From a virus, in the IMG/VR virus record IMGVR_UViG_3300043449_000537, positions 1 to 39,284 of that record: 39,284 nucleotides of DNA, one strand, 5' to 3'. The position numbers were made by a program, and so were the translations under genes. Below the pieces are notes generated by a model. It made no database searches. It saw only the letters and a program-made list of their open reading frames with translations, and was not told where the DNA came from. Every line of letters begins with the position of its first letter. The stretch's first letter is position 1. Positions 27,507 through 36,400 of this stretch are shown here, piece by piece.

Positions 27507-28069
27507 CTCTTTGTAAGTACCTGATTTGAATAATGGGCTATTCCAAATGAATCAGCCACATCAAAATCATCTATAGACAATCCATACTTTAAATTAAAGT
27601 AATCTACTGTCCTCTGCTTTCTCATGTTTCTTATCTTATTCTTATACCAGGAATCGGCATATCCTGGGTGAGCTAATCTTACTGCCGCCTTTTCTTCTTT
27701 AGTTGGATTCTTATTTCCAATGTACGCCTGCCATGCTGAAGGAGATATAGTTATTACGCTTGCGCCTGTTGACATAAGCTCTGCAATAACGACTCCATAA
27801 ACATATGACAATTTTATCACAGCATCAGGCGATCTGACAAGTATTGCACCTTCAACAACTATGTAATCAGCTTTTAATTCATCAAGCATTAATGCCATTT
27901 TTCTTTTAGCGTCGTATATCTTTTCATAGATATCCTGTCCCTCAAGATTAATTTTACCCCACTTCAAAGGCACATCGTTTTCCATTAGGCAGAAAGCAAT
28001 AGAGTTTGTAGAGGCATCTATACCTAAAACCCTATACGCTTTTGTTTTTACTAGGCTAGCTAATTTCAT
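27503..28069 (-). CDS. RuvC-like Holliday junction resolvase
   Basis: 188 residues with an RNase H fold. The acidic catalytic residues are in RVLGIDASTNSIAF (Asp ~18), DYIVVEGAI (Glu ~74), and DDFDVADSFGIAHY near the C-terminus (Asp ~168 and Asp ~171). It should resolve branched DNA before packaging. Lies between nuclease and terminase genes, consistent with that job. Confidence 0.85.
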   Translation of the reverse strand: MKLASLVKTKAYRVLGIDASTNSIAFCLMENDVPLKWGKINLEGQDIYEKIYDAKRKMALMLDELKADYIVVEGAILVRSPDAVIKLSYVYGVVIAELMSTGASVITISPSAWQAYIGNKNPTKEEKAAVRLAHPGYADSWYKNKIRNMRKQRTVDYFNLKYGLSIDDFDVADSFGIAHYSNQVLTKR

Positions 28070-28334
28070 TTATTATGTCCGAAACCATTTTTCTAGTCTT
28101 TGAGTAATTAATTTTTGAGCAGGACGCACATATGTCTTCTGAGTTATATCTACTCAACTCAGACTTACATTTCTTGCAATTTCTCAAAGCACCATTCTTA
28201 ATAGCCTTCTTCTCGTAGTACTTATCCATGATCCGCTTATTAGTAGCCACCCTGCAACATTCATCAGAACAATACTTCTGGTTATGAGTCTTTGCCTCAA
28301 ACTCATTCCCACATTCTAAATTTGCACATATCAT
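28056..28334 (-). CDS. Double zinc-finger protein, 92 aa
   Basis: Finger 1 is CANLEC (residues 3-8) with KYCSDECC (~21-27), similar to the zinc part of HNH or MYND-like small proteins; finger 2 is NCKKCKS (~53) with CASCSK (~70). The linker is basic. Likely binds nucleic acid next to the resolvase and exonuclease genes. ATGA overlap with the exonuclease. Confidence 0.7.
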   Translation of the reverse strand: MICANLECGNEFEAKTHNQKYCSDECCRVATNKRIMDKYYEKKAIKNGALRNCKKCKSELSRYNSEDICASCSKINYSKTRKMVSDIINEIS

Positions 28335-29122
28335 ATTTTTGGCACCTCAAATAGCTCAATCTGAACTGTGCCTACTGGCGTGTCTTTACTGTAGCACTCC
28401 TTCTTAATTGGACAATAAGTGCATGGCATCTTGGACTTAGTTGAGCCAGCTGGTCTCATGGGGATGTCTCCATCCTTAAAGTTGTCATACACTTCCTGCA
28501 TCCATAAGAATGTGTCTTCAATTATTTTAGTATTCTTTTCATTCATTGAGATTGGTATAACAAGTATTTCTTGTGTATTCTTATTCTCATACAAAAAGAA
28601 ACCCTCTTTAGCATTCTTTAGCTTCATATACGTAAGAAGCTGTAACATATGGTTTGCAGAAGACTTCATTTCAGATTGTCTTGTATCCCAAACCTCTTGT
28701 TTAGCCGTCTTGATTTCACCAATTACGGTCTCGCCATCGTACTCCATAATTAAATCAATAAACCCACGAATTGGTGGGTACTCATTAATAATCTCTTCTT
28801 CTTCTGCTCTCCACTCAGGCATAGTAGAAATAAGCTTCTGAAGTCTTTCGTGGGCTTGAGTTCCTTGTGCCATATTAGCAACAGCAACAGCATCATTATC
28901 ATCAATAAATACTGCACCGCTAAATGCCATGTACCAGTACCTAGGGCAGTTTCCATGACCATAGCCGAGGGAGCTTGGGCTAAATGATTTCTTTGTCATG
29001 TTGCCGTCTGCTCTTTTAGTATTACGATACGCCTCATCAAGAAGATCAGCGAATCTTTCTGGATCAAAAAATTTACCAGTGTGTTTTTTAAACTTAAGGT
29101 TCTTTACAATGTCTCTAGCCAT
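28331..29122 (-). CDS. Cas4/RecB-like PD-(D/E)XK exonuclease
   Basis: 263 residues. A Cys at GNCPRYWYM (~58) and three at CTYCPIKKEC (~238-247) match the four-Cys Fe-S cluster of Cas4/AddB nucleases. The catalytic core has a PPIRGFIDLIMEYD segment (Asp), ETVIGEIKTAK (Glu-x-Lys) and a QLLTYMKL helix. It would resect DNA ends for RecA recombination. No CRISPR array or other Cas gene is in the window, so it is a phage recombination nuclease. Confidence 0.88.
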   Translation of the reverse strand: MARDIVKNLKFKKHTGKFFDPERFADLLDEAYRNTKRADGNMTKKSFSPSSLGYGHGNCPRYWYMAFSGAVFIDDNDAVAVANMAQGTQAHERLQKLISTMPEWRAEEEEIINEYPPIRGFIDLIMEYDGETVIGEIKTAKQEVWDTRQSEMKSSANHMLQLLTYMKLKNAKEGFFLYENKNTQEILVIPISMNEKNTKIIEDTFLWMQEVYDNFKDGDIPMRPAGSTKSKMPCTYCPIKKECYSKDTPVGTVQIELFEVPKI

Positions 29123-29461
29123 TTATGAGTTGTACCTAACGACATACTTAAGTGCATCTACAAGTTTGTCTATGGACTCCTTTACTGAATAGTAAACATT
29201 CTTCTTATTATTATTGACAGTCCCAGCCTTGTCCTTGGCAATTGTTGAATAGACTGAAGACATAACTGCAAACTTTGTTGACATAGCCTGAAGCTCCATG
29301 ATTAGCATAGGGGCTTTAGCAGAAGGAACATCTGGATTCATCAATAGCTTTACTACAATAGATAAAGCCCTATCTAGATGTTCATCTTGCATAAACTCAT
29401 GCAAATCATTAAACTCAGTGATATCACTGATTAACTCAAGAGTGTTCTTATCTTCCGCCAT
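29123..29461 (-). CDS. Hypothetical helical protein, 112 aa
   Basis: An all-helical protein with an acidic N-terminus and a KKNVYYSVKESIDKLVDALKY end. AAGGAT precedes the ATG. It abuts the exonuclease start (TAAATG), so it may be its partner. No family recognised. Confidence 0.7.
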   Translation of the reverse strand: MAEDKNTLELISDITEFNDLHEFMQDEHLDRALSIVVKLLMNPDVPSAKAPMLIMELQAMSTKFAVMSSVYSTIAKDKAGTVNNNKKNVYYSVKESIDKLVDALKYVVRYNS

Positions 29462-29552
29462 TTTTCATCCTTTTGTCTAATTTATCAATGAATAGTCCCA
29501 TAGGGTATCCAACACTGAATCCTACCATAAGTCCTAGAAGAAAGTAAATCAT
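29448..29552 (-). CDS. Single-TM microprotein, 34 aa
   Basis: One membrane helix (residues ~2-22) with two Gly-rich turns, then a basic tail (DKLDKRMKNGG). The ATG overlaps the oxygenase stop as ATGA, and the end overlaps the next gene by 14 bases. Likely translated by coupling; it is a membrane microprotein with unknown role. Confidence 0.6.
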   Translation of the reverse strand: MIYFLLGLMVGFSVGYPMGLFIDKLDKRMKNGGR

Positions 29553-30520
29553 CTCAATCTACCATCTACGTAGATGTGATTCTCCTTCGAGACTTCTACT
29601 TTTATAGCAGGGTTTACATCCTGCCATTCCGTTCCTTCAATTCTAACTTCACGATCATACATACCAGTGTCCACCTTCTTTTGAACATCTGCATCTACAA
29701 TCTTAAGCCATTCTTCTTCACCGTGCTCAGCAATTCCATCTGCCCACTCTTTTGAGCCTGGATAATCCCACTGAGCAAAAACTCTAACGAAGACCTTCTT
29801 GTTTCCGCCTGTTACTGCTTTTGCTGAGTGCCAGTAAGGTATGCCTGATGGGAAAACCGTTACGTCTCCTACTCCAGGCTTGTATGTAATTACCTTCGGG
29901 ATCTCATCAATTTCATTCAAGAACTCGACGTCTCCACCCTCATAATCATCGTTTACGTAGATTGTAATTGTGATAATTTGTTGAGCTCGTGGCTGTCCAA
30001 CTCTATGCTTATGTGCATCAGTATGGAATGTAATTGCAAGCTTCTTTTCTGGGTGAATATCATGTTTTAGGATTTCAATAACGGAGTAATGCATTCTTGT
30101 TGCACCCTGCTCATTAAGTTTCCAATTATCGATGTAGTCTGGCCAATATCCTGAATCAGACCACTCATCAATATAGTCCTTAAATACCACAGCAAATGTA
30201 TCATAAAGTTTTTGTCTAAAGTCATACAGAAACTCTATATCTTTATCTTCAATATTTGCAGGCTTTTGCTTAAAGTTAAAGAATGTTTTCTTTCCAAATG
30301 TGTGCCATGGAACCCATTCGTTTAAAGGAGATACATCTTCTTTTTCTTGAGGAAGAACTCCATGGTTATCTCCTCTTGTAGAAAGCTCCTCATGAGTTAT
30401 CTCAAACTGGCTGGTGTCATTCTCATAAAGGTCCATCAGATCATAGAACCTCTTTAGCTCATCCTTATCAAACATATCTCTATATATAACAACTTGCGGC
30501 ATTACCTGATACTTATTCAT
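29549..30520 (-). CDS. 2-oxoglutarate/Fe(II) oxygenase, long form
   Basis: 323 residues. HxD in ITFHTDAHKH (residues ~167-176), YVNDDYEGGDVEF strand, distal His in VFPSGIPYWHSAKAV, and Arg in KVFVRVFAQW. Related in the core to the 9334-10086 protein, with extensions of ~60 residues at each end. It sits in the recombination block, translated after a nuclease-like gene. Substrate unknown. Confidence 0.88.
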   Translation of the reverse strand: MNKYQVMPQVVIYRDMFDKDELKRFYDLMDLYENDTSQFEITHEELSTRGDNHGVLPQEKEDVSPLNEWVPWHTFGKKTFFNFKQKPANIEDKDIEFLYDFRQKLYDTFAVVFKDYIDEWSDSGYWPDYIDNWKLNEQGATRMHYSVIEILKHDIHPEKKLAITFHTDAHKHRVGQPRAQQIITITIYVNDDYEGGDVEFLNEIDEIPKVITYKPGVGDVTVFPSGIPYWHSAKAVTGGNKKVFVRVFAQWDYPGSKEWADGIAEHGEEEWLKIVDADVQKKVDTGMYDREVRIEGTEWQDVNPAIKVEVSKENHIYVDGRLR

Positions 30521-30821
30521 GATTTTCCTCCCAGAAATTTATTAGATCTTCTAATATTGCCCACTCTATAATTCCAAGCCTTACTTTAGATTCGGAACCT
30601 ATAATAATTTTTAAAGCTGGATACATATCTCGATTTACCTTGAATGTATCTGTACATATCTTTGCCCAGTTATCCTTATTAAGTGTAAAGGATTTTCCTG
30701 CTTCTTTATAATCTACAAGAAATTGTTTCCACTGAGCATCACCCTTTTGGTAATCCCCACGACCACTATTCTTCTGAGCCTTAGCCCCGTCTCGTTTTAC
30801 TTCAGCTCTTTCGGACATCAT
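30513..30821 (-). CDS. Small PD-(D/E)XK-like nuclease candidate
   Basis: 102 residues. NSGRGDYQKGDA and FLVDYKEAGKSFTL resemble the core of small RecU/Hjc-type nucleases, where an Asp-x-Lys on a strand is followed by a Ser/Phe segment; a later PALKIIIG strand fits too. It would cut branched or nicked DNA. Position beside RecA supports a recombination role. The fold is inferred from motifs only. Confidence 0.55.
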   Translation of the reverse strand: MMSERAEVKRDGAKAQKNSGRGDYQKGDAQWKQFLVDYKEAGKSFTLNKDNWAKICTDTFKVNRDMYPALKIIIGSESKVRLGIIEWAILEDLINFWEENHE

Positions 30822-31015
30822 CCAACCTTGTACTTTGTCTCATGATTATCCTTGCACGTCCAAAACATTTCCATGGTTTGGTTATTAAAATAATATCTAT
30901 CTACGTAAAGATCACATTTTGAGCAAGGCCGCATCTGCTCTATAACCTCAACTCTTTCATCAAGAGGTACTGTTTCTATTGTAGATTTATTTAAAAACTC
31001 ATTAAGATTTGGCAT
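30818..31015 (-). CDS. Zinc-ribbon protein, 65 aa
   Basis: The ATG at 31015 was chosen because GAGG lies six bases upstream; a TTG at 31027 is less likely. CSKCD (residues ~31-35) pairs with a later WTCKDNHETKY; the metal site would be CxxC...C...H. Starts inside the end of recA. Function unknown. Confidence 0.65.
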   Translation of the reverse strand: MPNLNEFLNKSTIETVPLDERVEVIEQMRPCSKCDLYVDRYYFNNQTMEMFWTCKDNHETKYKVG

Positions 31016-32006
31016 TGATATCCTCAATTAACTGATCAACAACCTCTGGGTTATCACGCAAATACTGAACTGCTTTAGCACGACCTTGAAGTCTTTCTCC
31101 ATTGACTGTATACCAAGCTCCGCCCTTTTCAATTGCCCCAACCATTTCTGCAACATCAAGAGTTTCTCCAACAAGATCAACGCCTAGGGCTTCTCCTTGG
31201 TAATAGAAGTCGTACTGTCCTGATAAATTAGGGGGGCCGAGTTTGTTGTAATCAATAATCCAATTGACTGGTCTGCCAACCCTTTGCTCAATAATCTTGT
31301 CACCGACCTTAATGCCAGCTTTGATAGCATTAGCCTCAGCCTCAGAAGACCAAAGCTTAATGACGGTGGAAGAGAAGAACTTGACTGCCATTCCTCCTGT
31401 CGGTATGTGGGAGGCATGCATAGATCCAAACTGATTTCTCTGCTGTGAGATGAGTACCAATAGTGTATTTTTGTTTGCATAATTTAACATCTTGACTGCA
31501 TGAGTCATATCCTTTGCTTCTGCTCCGATTTGCTTTGTATCTTGCAAATCTTTCATTTCATTTCCATCTTTTTCAAAATAAATAGCTGGTAGCAAAGCTG
31601 AGATTGAATCTACTACGATTATGTCAACTCCTGCATCCATAAGTTTTGTAGCAACATCTACCATATCATTTACTGTTTTTGCTGGAGAGTAAATAAGGGA
31701 AGATGAATCTACTCCTAAAGCTTCTGCCCAAGCCTGATCATATGACGCCTCTGCATCAATCCAGGCACACGTCTTTCCGTCTTTCTGTGCAAGAGCAATC
31801 ATCTGCAAGCAGAATGAAGACTTACCTGCAGACTTATTGCCCCATACAAGAACTTGGCGTCCATAGCCTAAGCCACCCTTTAAAGCCATGTTTAAACCAA
31901 TGCTTGGTGTCTTTTGCTTTTCAACTTTTACATCTTGTGCTGCTTTTACTCTTGCTCTTGTTTTTGGATCTAATCCTGCTAGGATGTCATCAATCGCTAT
32001 AGTCAT
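31002..32006 (-). CDS. recA: RecA/UvsX-like recombinase
   Basis: 334 residues. Walker A GNKSAGKSS (residues 57-65), catalytic Glu in DAEASYD, Walker B VDIIVVDSISALLP, and the L2/Gln region LISQQRNQFGSMHASHIPTGG. The C-terminus is shorter than in cellular RecA (about 350). It carries out strand exchange on ssDNA, with the SSB-like protein and nucleases around it. A TATAAT box lies at 32030-32035 and AGAGAGAG precedes the ATG. Confidence 0.95.
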   Translation of the reverse strand: MTIAIDDILAGLDPKTRARVKAAQDVKVEKQKTPSIGLNMALKGGLGYGRQVLVWGNKSAGKSSFCLQMIALAQKDGKTCAWIDAEASYDQAWAEALGVDSSSLIYSPAKTVNDMVDVATKLMDAGVDIIVVDSISALLPAIYFEKDGNEMKDLQDTKQIGAEAKDMTHAVKMLNYANKNTLLVLISQQRNQFGSMHASHIPTGGMAVKFFSSTVIKLWSSEAEANAIKAGIKVGDKIIEQRVGRPVNWIIDYNKLGPPNLSGQYDFYYQGEALGVDLVGETLDVAEMVGAIEKGGAWYTVNGERLQGRAKAVQYLRDNPEVVDQLIEDINAKS

Positions 32007-32029
32007 TTTTTATCTCTCTCTTTGATACA

Positions 32030-32035
32030 ATTATA
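32030..32035 (-). promoter_or_regulatory. Putative -10 box before recA
   Basis: TATAAT on the minus strand about 23 bases before the recA ATG; the -35 region is poor. It leaves a normal leader with a ribosome-binding site. Confidence 0.5.
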
Positions 32036-32038
32036 TCA

Positions 32039-32428
32039 TTAAAATAAATTGCCGTGAAGCTTTGGACGAGACTTATTTATTTCCATTTTATTAAATAGAA
32101 CCTCATCAAGGCTGTGAGTAATAAACCCGCCATTATTCATTGCAGCAAATAAATCTAGTAATCTAATGATTACATCAGACATTTCTTCTACAATTTCTTC
32201 AGACCCTTTATTTTTGCGGATAGCTTCCAGAACCTCAGTAACTTCAGAGTGTACGAGAGCAAGCTTATTGCCAATCTTATCATGATTAATCGGGCCTTCC
32301 CAGAATCCTTTTGATATAGCAGTCTCATGCAAAACTGCTGCAAGTGCGTCTAGGCCATAGTCTGTTACAAGAGAAAACTCTTCATCTTTTTTTTCAATCA
32401 TAAGCTTACTCAGCATCCGTGTGTTCAT
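32039..32428 (-). CDS. MazG-like nucleotide pyrophosphohydrolase
   Basis: 129 residues. LALVHSEVTEVLEAIRK (ExxE metal site, residues ~55-70) and EEIVEEMSDVIIRLLDL (ExxD) are the MazG/dUTPase-like motifs. It would hydrolyse a nucleoside triphosphate, cleaning the dNTP pool or lowering ppGpp-type alarm signals. AAGGA precedes the ATG. Part of the replication message. Confidence 0.88.
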   Translation of the reverse strand: MNTRMLSKLMIEKKDEEFSLVTDYGLDALAAVLHETAISKGFWEGPINHDKIGNKLALVHSEVTEVLEAIRKNKGSEEIVEEMSDVIIRLLDLFAAMNNGGFITHSLDEVLFNKMEINKSRPKLHGNLF

Positions 32429-32621
32429 CTTGTTCCTTTAGTTTAAACAAAAATGTTTGCTTATCTGCATCATAGTCTACTTGCAATTCTTTATCTATTG
32501 TAGCAGCATTAATAAAAGATGAGCTTGGAATAGATATTTCTTTTTGCTGTTCTAGAATTGCTACTAGTATTTTTGAAACATTAAGCGATGCAAAGATGTC
32601 TCCTGGATCTTGATTTGTCAT
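32406..32621 (-). CDS. Triplicated family, third copy (short), 71 aa
   Basis: Contains FASLNVSKILVAILEQQKEI, matching the N-terminal helix of the next two genes upstream, then a VDYDADKQTFLFKL strand pair. The middle part found in the others is shortened. ATGA overlap with copy 2. Function unknown. Confidence 0.7.
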   Translation of the reverse strand: MTNQDPGDIFASLNVSKILVAILEQQKEISIPSSSFINAATIDKELQVDYDADKQTFLFKLKEQDEHTDAE

Positions 32622-33052
32622 TCTTTCTCCTCTAGAAATTTAACACCATAGACATTCCATGGTCTTCTTATTGAAAAGAAACCTACAGTCTCATTATTTT
32701 TTTGAGTATGTATTCCCTCTTCATAGCTTACAACTCTCATTGTAACCTTATCTGTTTTTGCATTATAGTAGACATTTACGTGCCCACCAATATCTTTAAT
32801 ATAGTCTGTAAAATTTACATCATACGGGTTTACTGAAGTATCGCTTGGCGGCATATCGTAATTGTTTAAGTGAATTAAATCTTTTCTATCAAATGATAAC
32901 TCGCCAATATTTTCAAACAAAAGTGTTAGCAAAACTGAAGAATTAAGTCTATTAAACATTTCAGTTATCTGCTGGTTTCTTCTATCTGTTTCTTCCTGAG
33001 TTAATGTAATTCCATCATCATGATAGTCTGATGGTGTCCAATTAGCTTCCAT
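32618..33052 (-). CDS. Triplicated family, second copy, 144 aa
   Basis: FNRLNSSVLLTLLFENIGEL helix, then FTDYIKDIGGHVNVYYNAKT and VTMRVVSYEEG strands, like copy 1. An extra C-terminal ~30 residues includes VGFFSIRRPWNVYG, also echoed in copy 1 (VGYVCVRSRWNDYA-like end). A strong AAGGAGG site precedes the ATG. Function unknown. Confidence 0.72.
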   Translation of the reverse strand: MEANWTPSDYHDDGITLTQEETDRRNQQITEMFNRLNSSVLLTLLFENIGELSFDRKDLIHLNNYDMPPSDTSVNPYDVNFTDYIKDIGGHVNVYYNAKTDKVTMRVVSYEEGIHTQKNNETVGFFSIRRPWNVYGVKFLEEKE

Positions 33053-33063
33053 TTTTTTCCTCC

Positions 33064-33417
33064 TTATGAGTGTGCATAATCATTCCACCTTGATCTTACG
33101 CAAACGTATCCTATACTATCTGGCTCAGACATTTTGTCATCAGCATCTTCTCTAGACATTAGAGTAAATGTAAATTCATCAGATTTAGAATCAAATTTAA
33201 GCTGTACATATCCACCATTTTCTTTTATATAGTCAATGTAGGTTTCCATATAGGTATCTATTGCACTGAAGTCTTGAAGATCTTCTGGTTTTTGATACTT
33301 TAAAATATTTTCTAGCTCTGACTTGCTAATATTTACTGGTCCAGTGGCTTTCAATACTGCAGTTAGCATGTTTGAAGCATTTAGCCTCTTTGTAATTGTT
33401 TCAATACTACTTGTCAT
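33064..33417 (-). CDS. Triplicated family, first copy, 117 aa
   Basis: KRLNASNMLTAVLKATGPV helix, a YIDYIKENGGYVQLKFDSKS strand pair, FTFTLMSREDA, and a SIGYVCVRSRWNDY end. ATGA overlap with the polymerase gene and AAGGAG upstream. The three copies lie between the polymerase and MazG, so a replication role is possible. Confidence 0.72.
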   Translation of the reverse strand: MTSSIETITKRLNASNMLTAVLKATGPVNISKSELENILKYQKPEDLQDFSAIDTYMETYIDYIKENGGYVQLKFDSKSDEFTFTLMSREDADDKMSEPDSIGYVCVRSRWNDYAHS

Positions 33418-36400
33418 AATATCTCCTTAATATTTAATGTGCCATCGTCTAGCTTTCCTAGAACAACTTTACATTTCATTCCTTCTCGCATCTTAGCAAG
33501 TGTCATTTTATACATTGCTGGGAACGCAATTGCACGTGTAAGAACCTTATTCTTATCTGATAAGACTATATGACTCATCTGCTTGCCAGCCTTAGTTGTG
33601 TATGGTGTGAAGTTTACCACAATGTACTCATCATCTTCAAGGTCATACCCTTTACTATAAAGATAGTCCACAAATAGATCATTGGATGATGGGTCAATAT
33701 CGCTGACCTTAATATACCTTGATATTCTATTATCTCCAACTAGAATAAAGTACATCTGGTTTGTTTCAATCTGTGTCTGCTCTGTATGGAATAGACCAAC
33801 TGTACCTGTCTCATCAACAAGCTCTACTCTTGCCCACCCATTTCCACGCTTAATGGACTTTACCATTCCAAACATAACGAATGATCCTAAGTCATCAAAC
33901 TCTTCAATTGGTCTAGCCTGAGCTTTAATTCTTGGAGGAATTCCTTCAAGGTTAAAGCTTGGAATACCTAGGTATTCGTAGTAGTTGTCTTTTTCATTTC
34001 CTTGCCTTTTGTTATCAGGGAACGCAGCACCGCCGATGGCGTTAAGAGCAGTAACAGCACGGCTATTAATGCCAGAACCTTTCTTTGATGCTTTCTCAAT
34101 AAAGTCAGCATAATCACTGTATGGTCTTCTTTCTATAATTTTGTTTGCAATACTGTCCGAAATAAACTTTATCTCAGCCAAACCAAATCTGATAGAATCT
34201 TTCTGTAAAGAAAAGTATAGATCAGATTCATTGATATGTGGAAGTAGAACCTTAAGCCCTAGTCTTTTTGCCTCAATTAAATATTCTGTTCTGGCGTCCT
34301 TATCATTTTCGTTTTTAAGAATTGAAAACATGAACTCAAGAGGATAATAGGACTTAAGCCAAGCAGTATAATAACTAAGCATAGAGTAAGCAACAGCATG
34401 GGAGCGGTTGAAAGAATAACCAGCATGCGCTTCAAAGTCATGCCATAGCGCCTCTGCCTTTTTCTTAGAAATGTGTTCTGAAGCCCCAGTAATAAACTTA
34501 TCCTTGAACTGGTCGAACTCCTTAGCATCTTTTTTCTTTCCAATAATCTTGCGGACCTTATCAGCCTCTGCCCAAGTCATACCACCAAGGTGTACGCATG
34601 CCTGCATAACCTGTTCCTGATATATAATAACACCATAAGTGTTTTCTGTAAAAGGCTTCATGATTGTATGGCTATAGTCTACTGCCTCGTTACCATTTTT
34701 TCTATTGATATAGGATGCTCCCACAGTGTTCATGGCCCCTGGTCGCACTAGAGCATTTGATGCAGCTAAGTCTTCAAACTTATCTACACCCATCTTAATC
34801 AAAAGATTTGTATAGGGGGTAGCTTCAGCCTGGAATACACCCTTAGTGTATCCGTCATTTAGCATCTGATAAACCTTTGGATCATCTAAGGATAACTTTG
34901 ACAGATCAATATCTTTGCCTGTTCTATCTTTAATAGACTTTAATGTGTCAGATATAACCGATAGGGTTTTTAGACCTAAAGCATCAAGCTTAATAAGTCC
35001 AATGTCAGCAACTGTATCCATGTCGTATGCGACAACAGGGATTCTTCCAGAAACCTTGTCTTGAGAATCTTCACGAGATTCAACTGGAGCAAATTTTCTA
35101 AGATCATCTTTAGCGACAACAACACCTGCAGCATGAACTCCAACTGAACGAATTCTTCCACGAAGTCTATCTGCAAGCCATACTACTTCTGGATACCTAA
35201 GTCTAAACTCTTTTGTATTTGGTGAATCAATAAAGTCTTCAAATGTATCTACAGTTTTAAGTGCACGGTTTACTTCTTGAAGTGGTACCATAAATACACG
35301 AGCAGCATCTCTTACAACACCCTTATCCTTAAAGTATGTATATGTAGAAATAGATGCAACGTGCTTAAACTTTTTCTTTAGATAATCCTTAACCTCTTTG
35401 CGACGACGGTCTTCAAAGTCTGTATCAATATCTGGAAAGTCATTTCGTTCTTCGTTAATAAATCTAAAGAACAGCAAGTTATATTCAATTGGGTCTACAT
35501 CTGTAATTCCCAGCGCATAGCATACAAGAGATCCAGCGGCAGAACCACGGCCTGGGCCCACACGGATATCGTTTTCCTTTGCCCAGTTAATCATGTCTCC
35601 CACAACAAGGAAGTATGAGGCAAAATTCTTTTTTGCAATAATGCCTAGCTCTTCGTTGAGTCTATCGATATAGGCAGGATCTGAAGCCTTCTGAAGCCTC
35701 TCTAAGCCCTTTTCAGCAAGCTCTCGTAGTCTTTCATCGGCATCTGTCTTTGGTACTGGGAGAAGGTCTAGTCCCTGGTAGAAATCGTAGTCTCCAACCT
35801 TATCCGCAATCTCCATGGTATTTTCATATATATCAGTACGTGAGATTCCAGCCTTATTAAAGTCTGCCTCAATCTCTGAGCGTGACTGAATAAATAAGTT
35901 CATGTCTTGAAATGATATTCTACGGTCTGGATAAAGATAATTAAATCTATCCAGCATGTCCTTCATGTTTCTAGACATGTCGAAGTCTGCTTCTTTATCT
36001 ACCTTTGGGGATGTAGACAGGATCAGTAGGGCTTCTTCTAAAATTCTATCTTCTTCTTTAGCAAAGTGAGCATCTCCAGTCGCCACCGCTTTAATCTTTA
36101 ATTCATCTGCTAGTCTTAGAAGTGCTGAGTTGATTTCCACAGGGTTATGTGACTGGACTTCCACATAAAAATCATCGTTAAACATTTGCTTAAAGCTCTT
36201 GAGGAGCATCTTAGCCTCATCATCATTGCCCTTTTCAATAGCCTTACTAATAAGACCGTTAAGGCATCCACTAAGAACGATAATGCCTTCTTTATAATCA
36301 TTCAATACCTCTCTATCAATACGTGGCTTATGATAAAAACCTTCGTTCCAAGCAAGCTCCTGAAGAGCATTGATATTTTCCAACCCCTTTTTATTTTTTG

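Noticed and set aside
28331-29122. Cas4-like nuclease as part of a CRISPR system
   Set aside because: No repeat-spacer array or other cas gene is present; phage Cas4-like exonucleases are common recombination enzymes.
33682-33921. Plus-strand frames within the polymerase gene
   Set aside because: Shadows of the DnaE gene with no start signal or recognisable motif.
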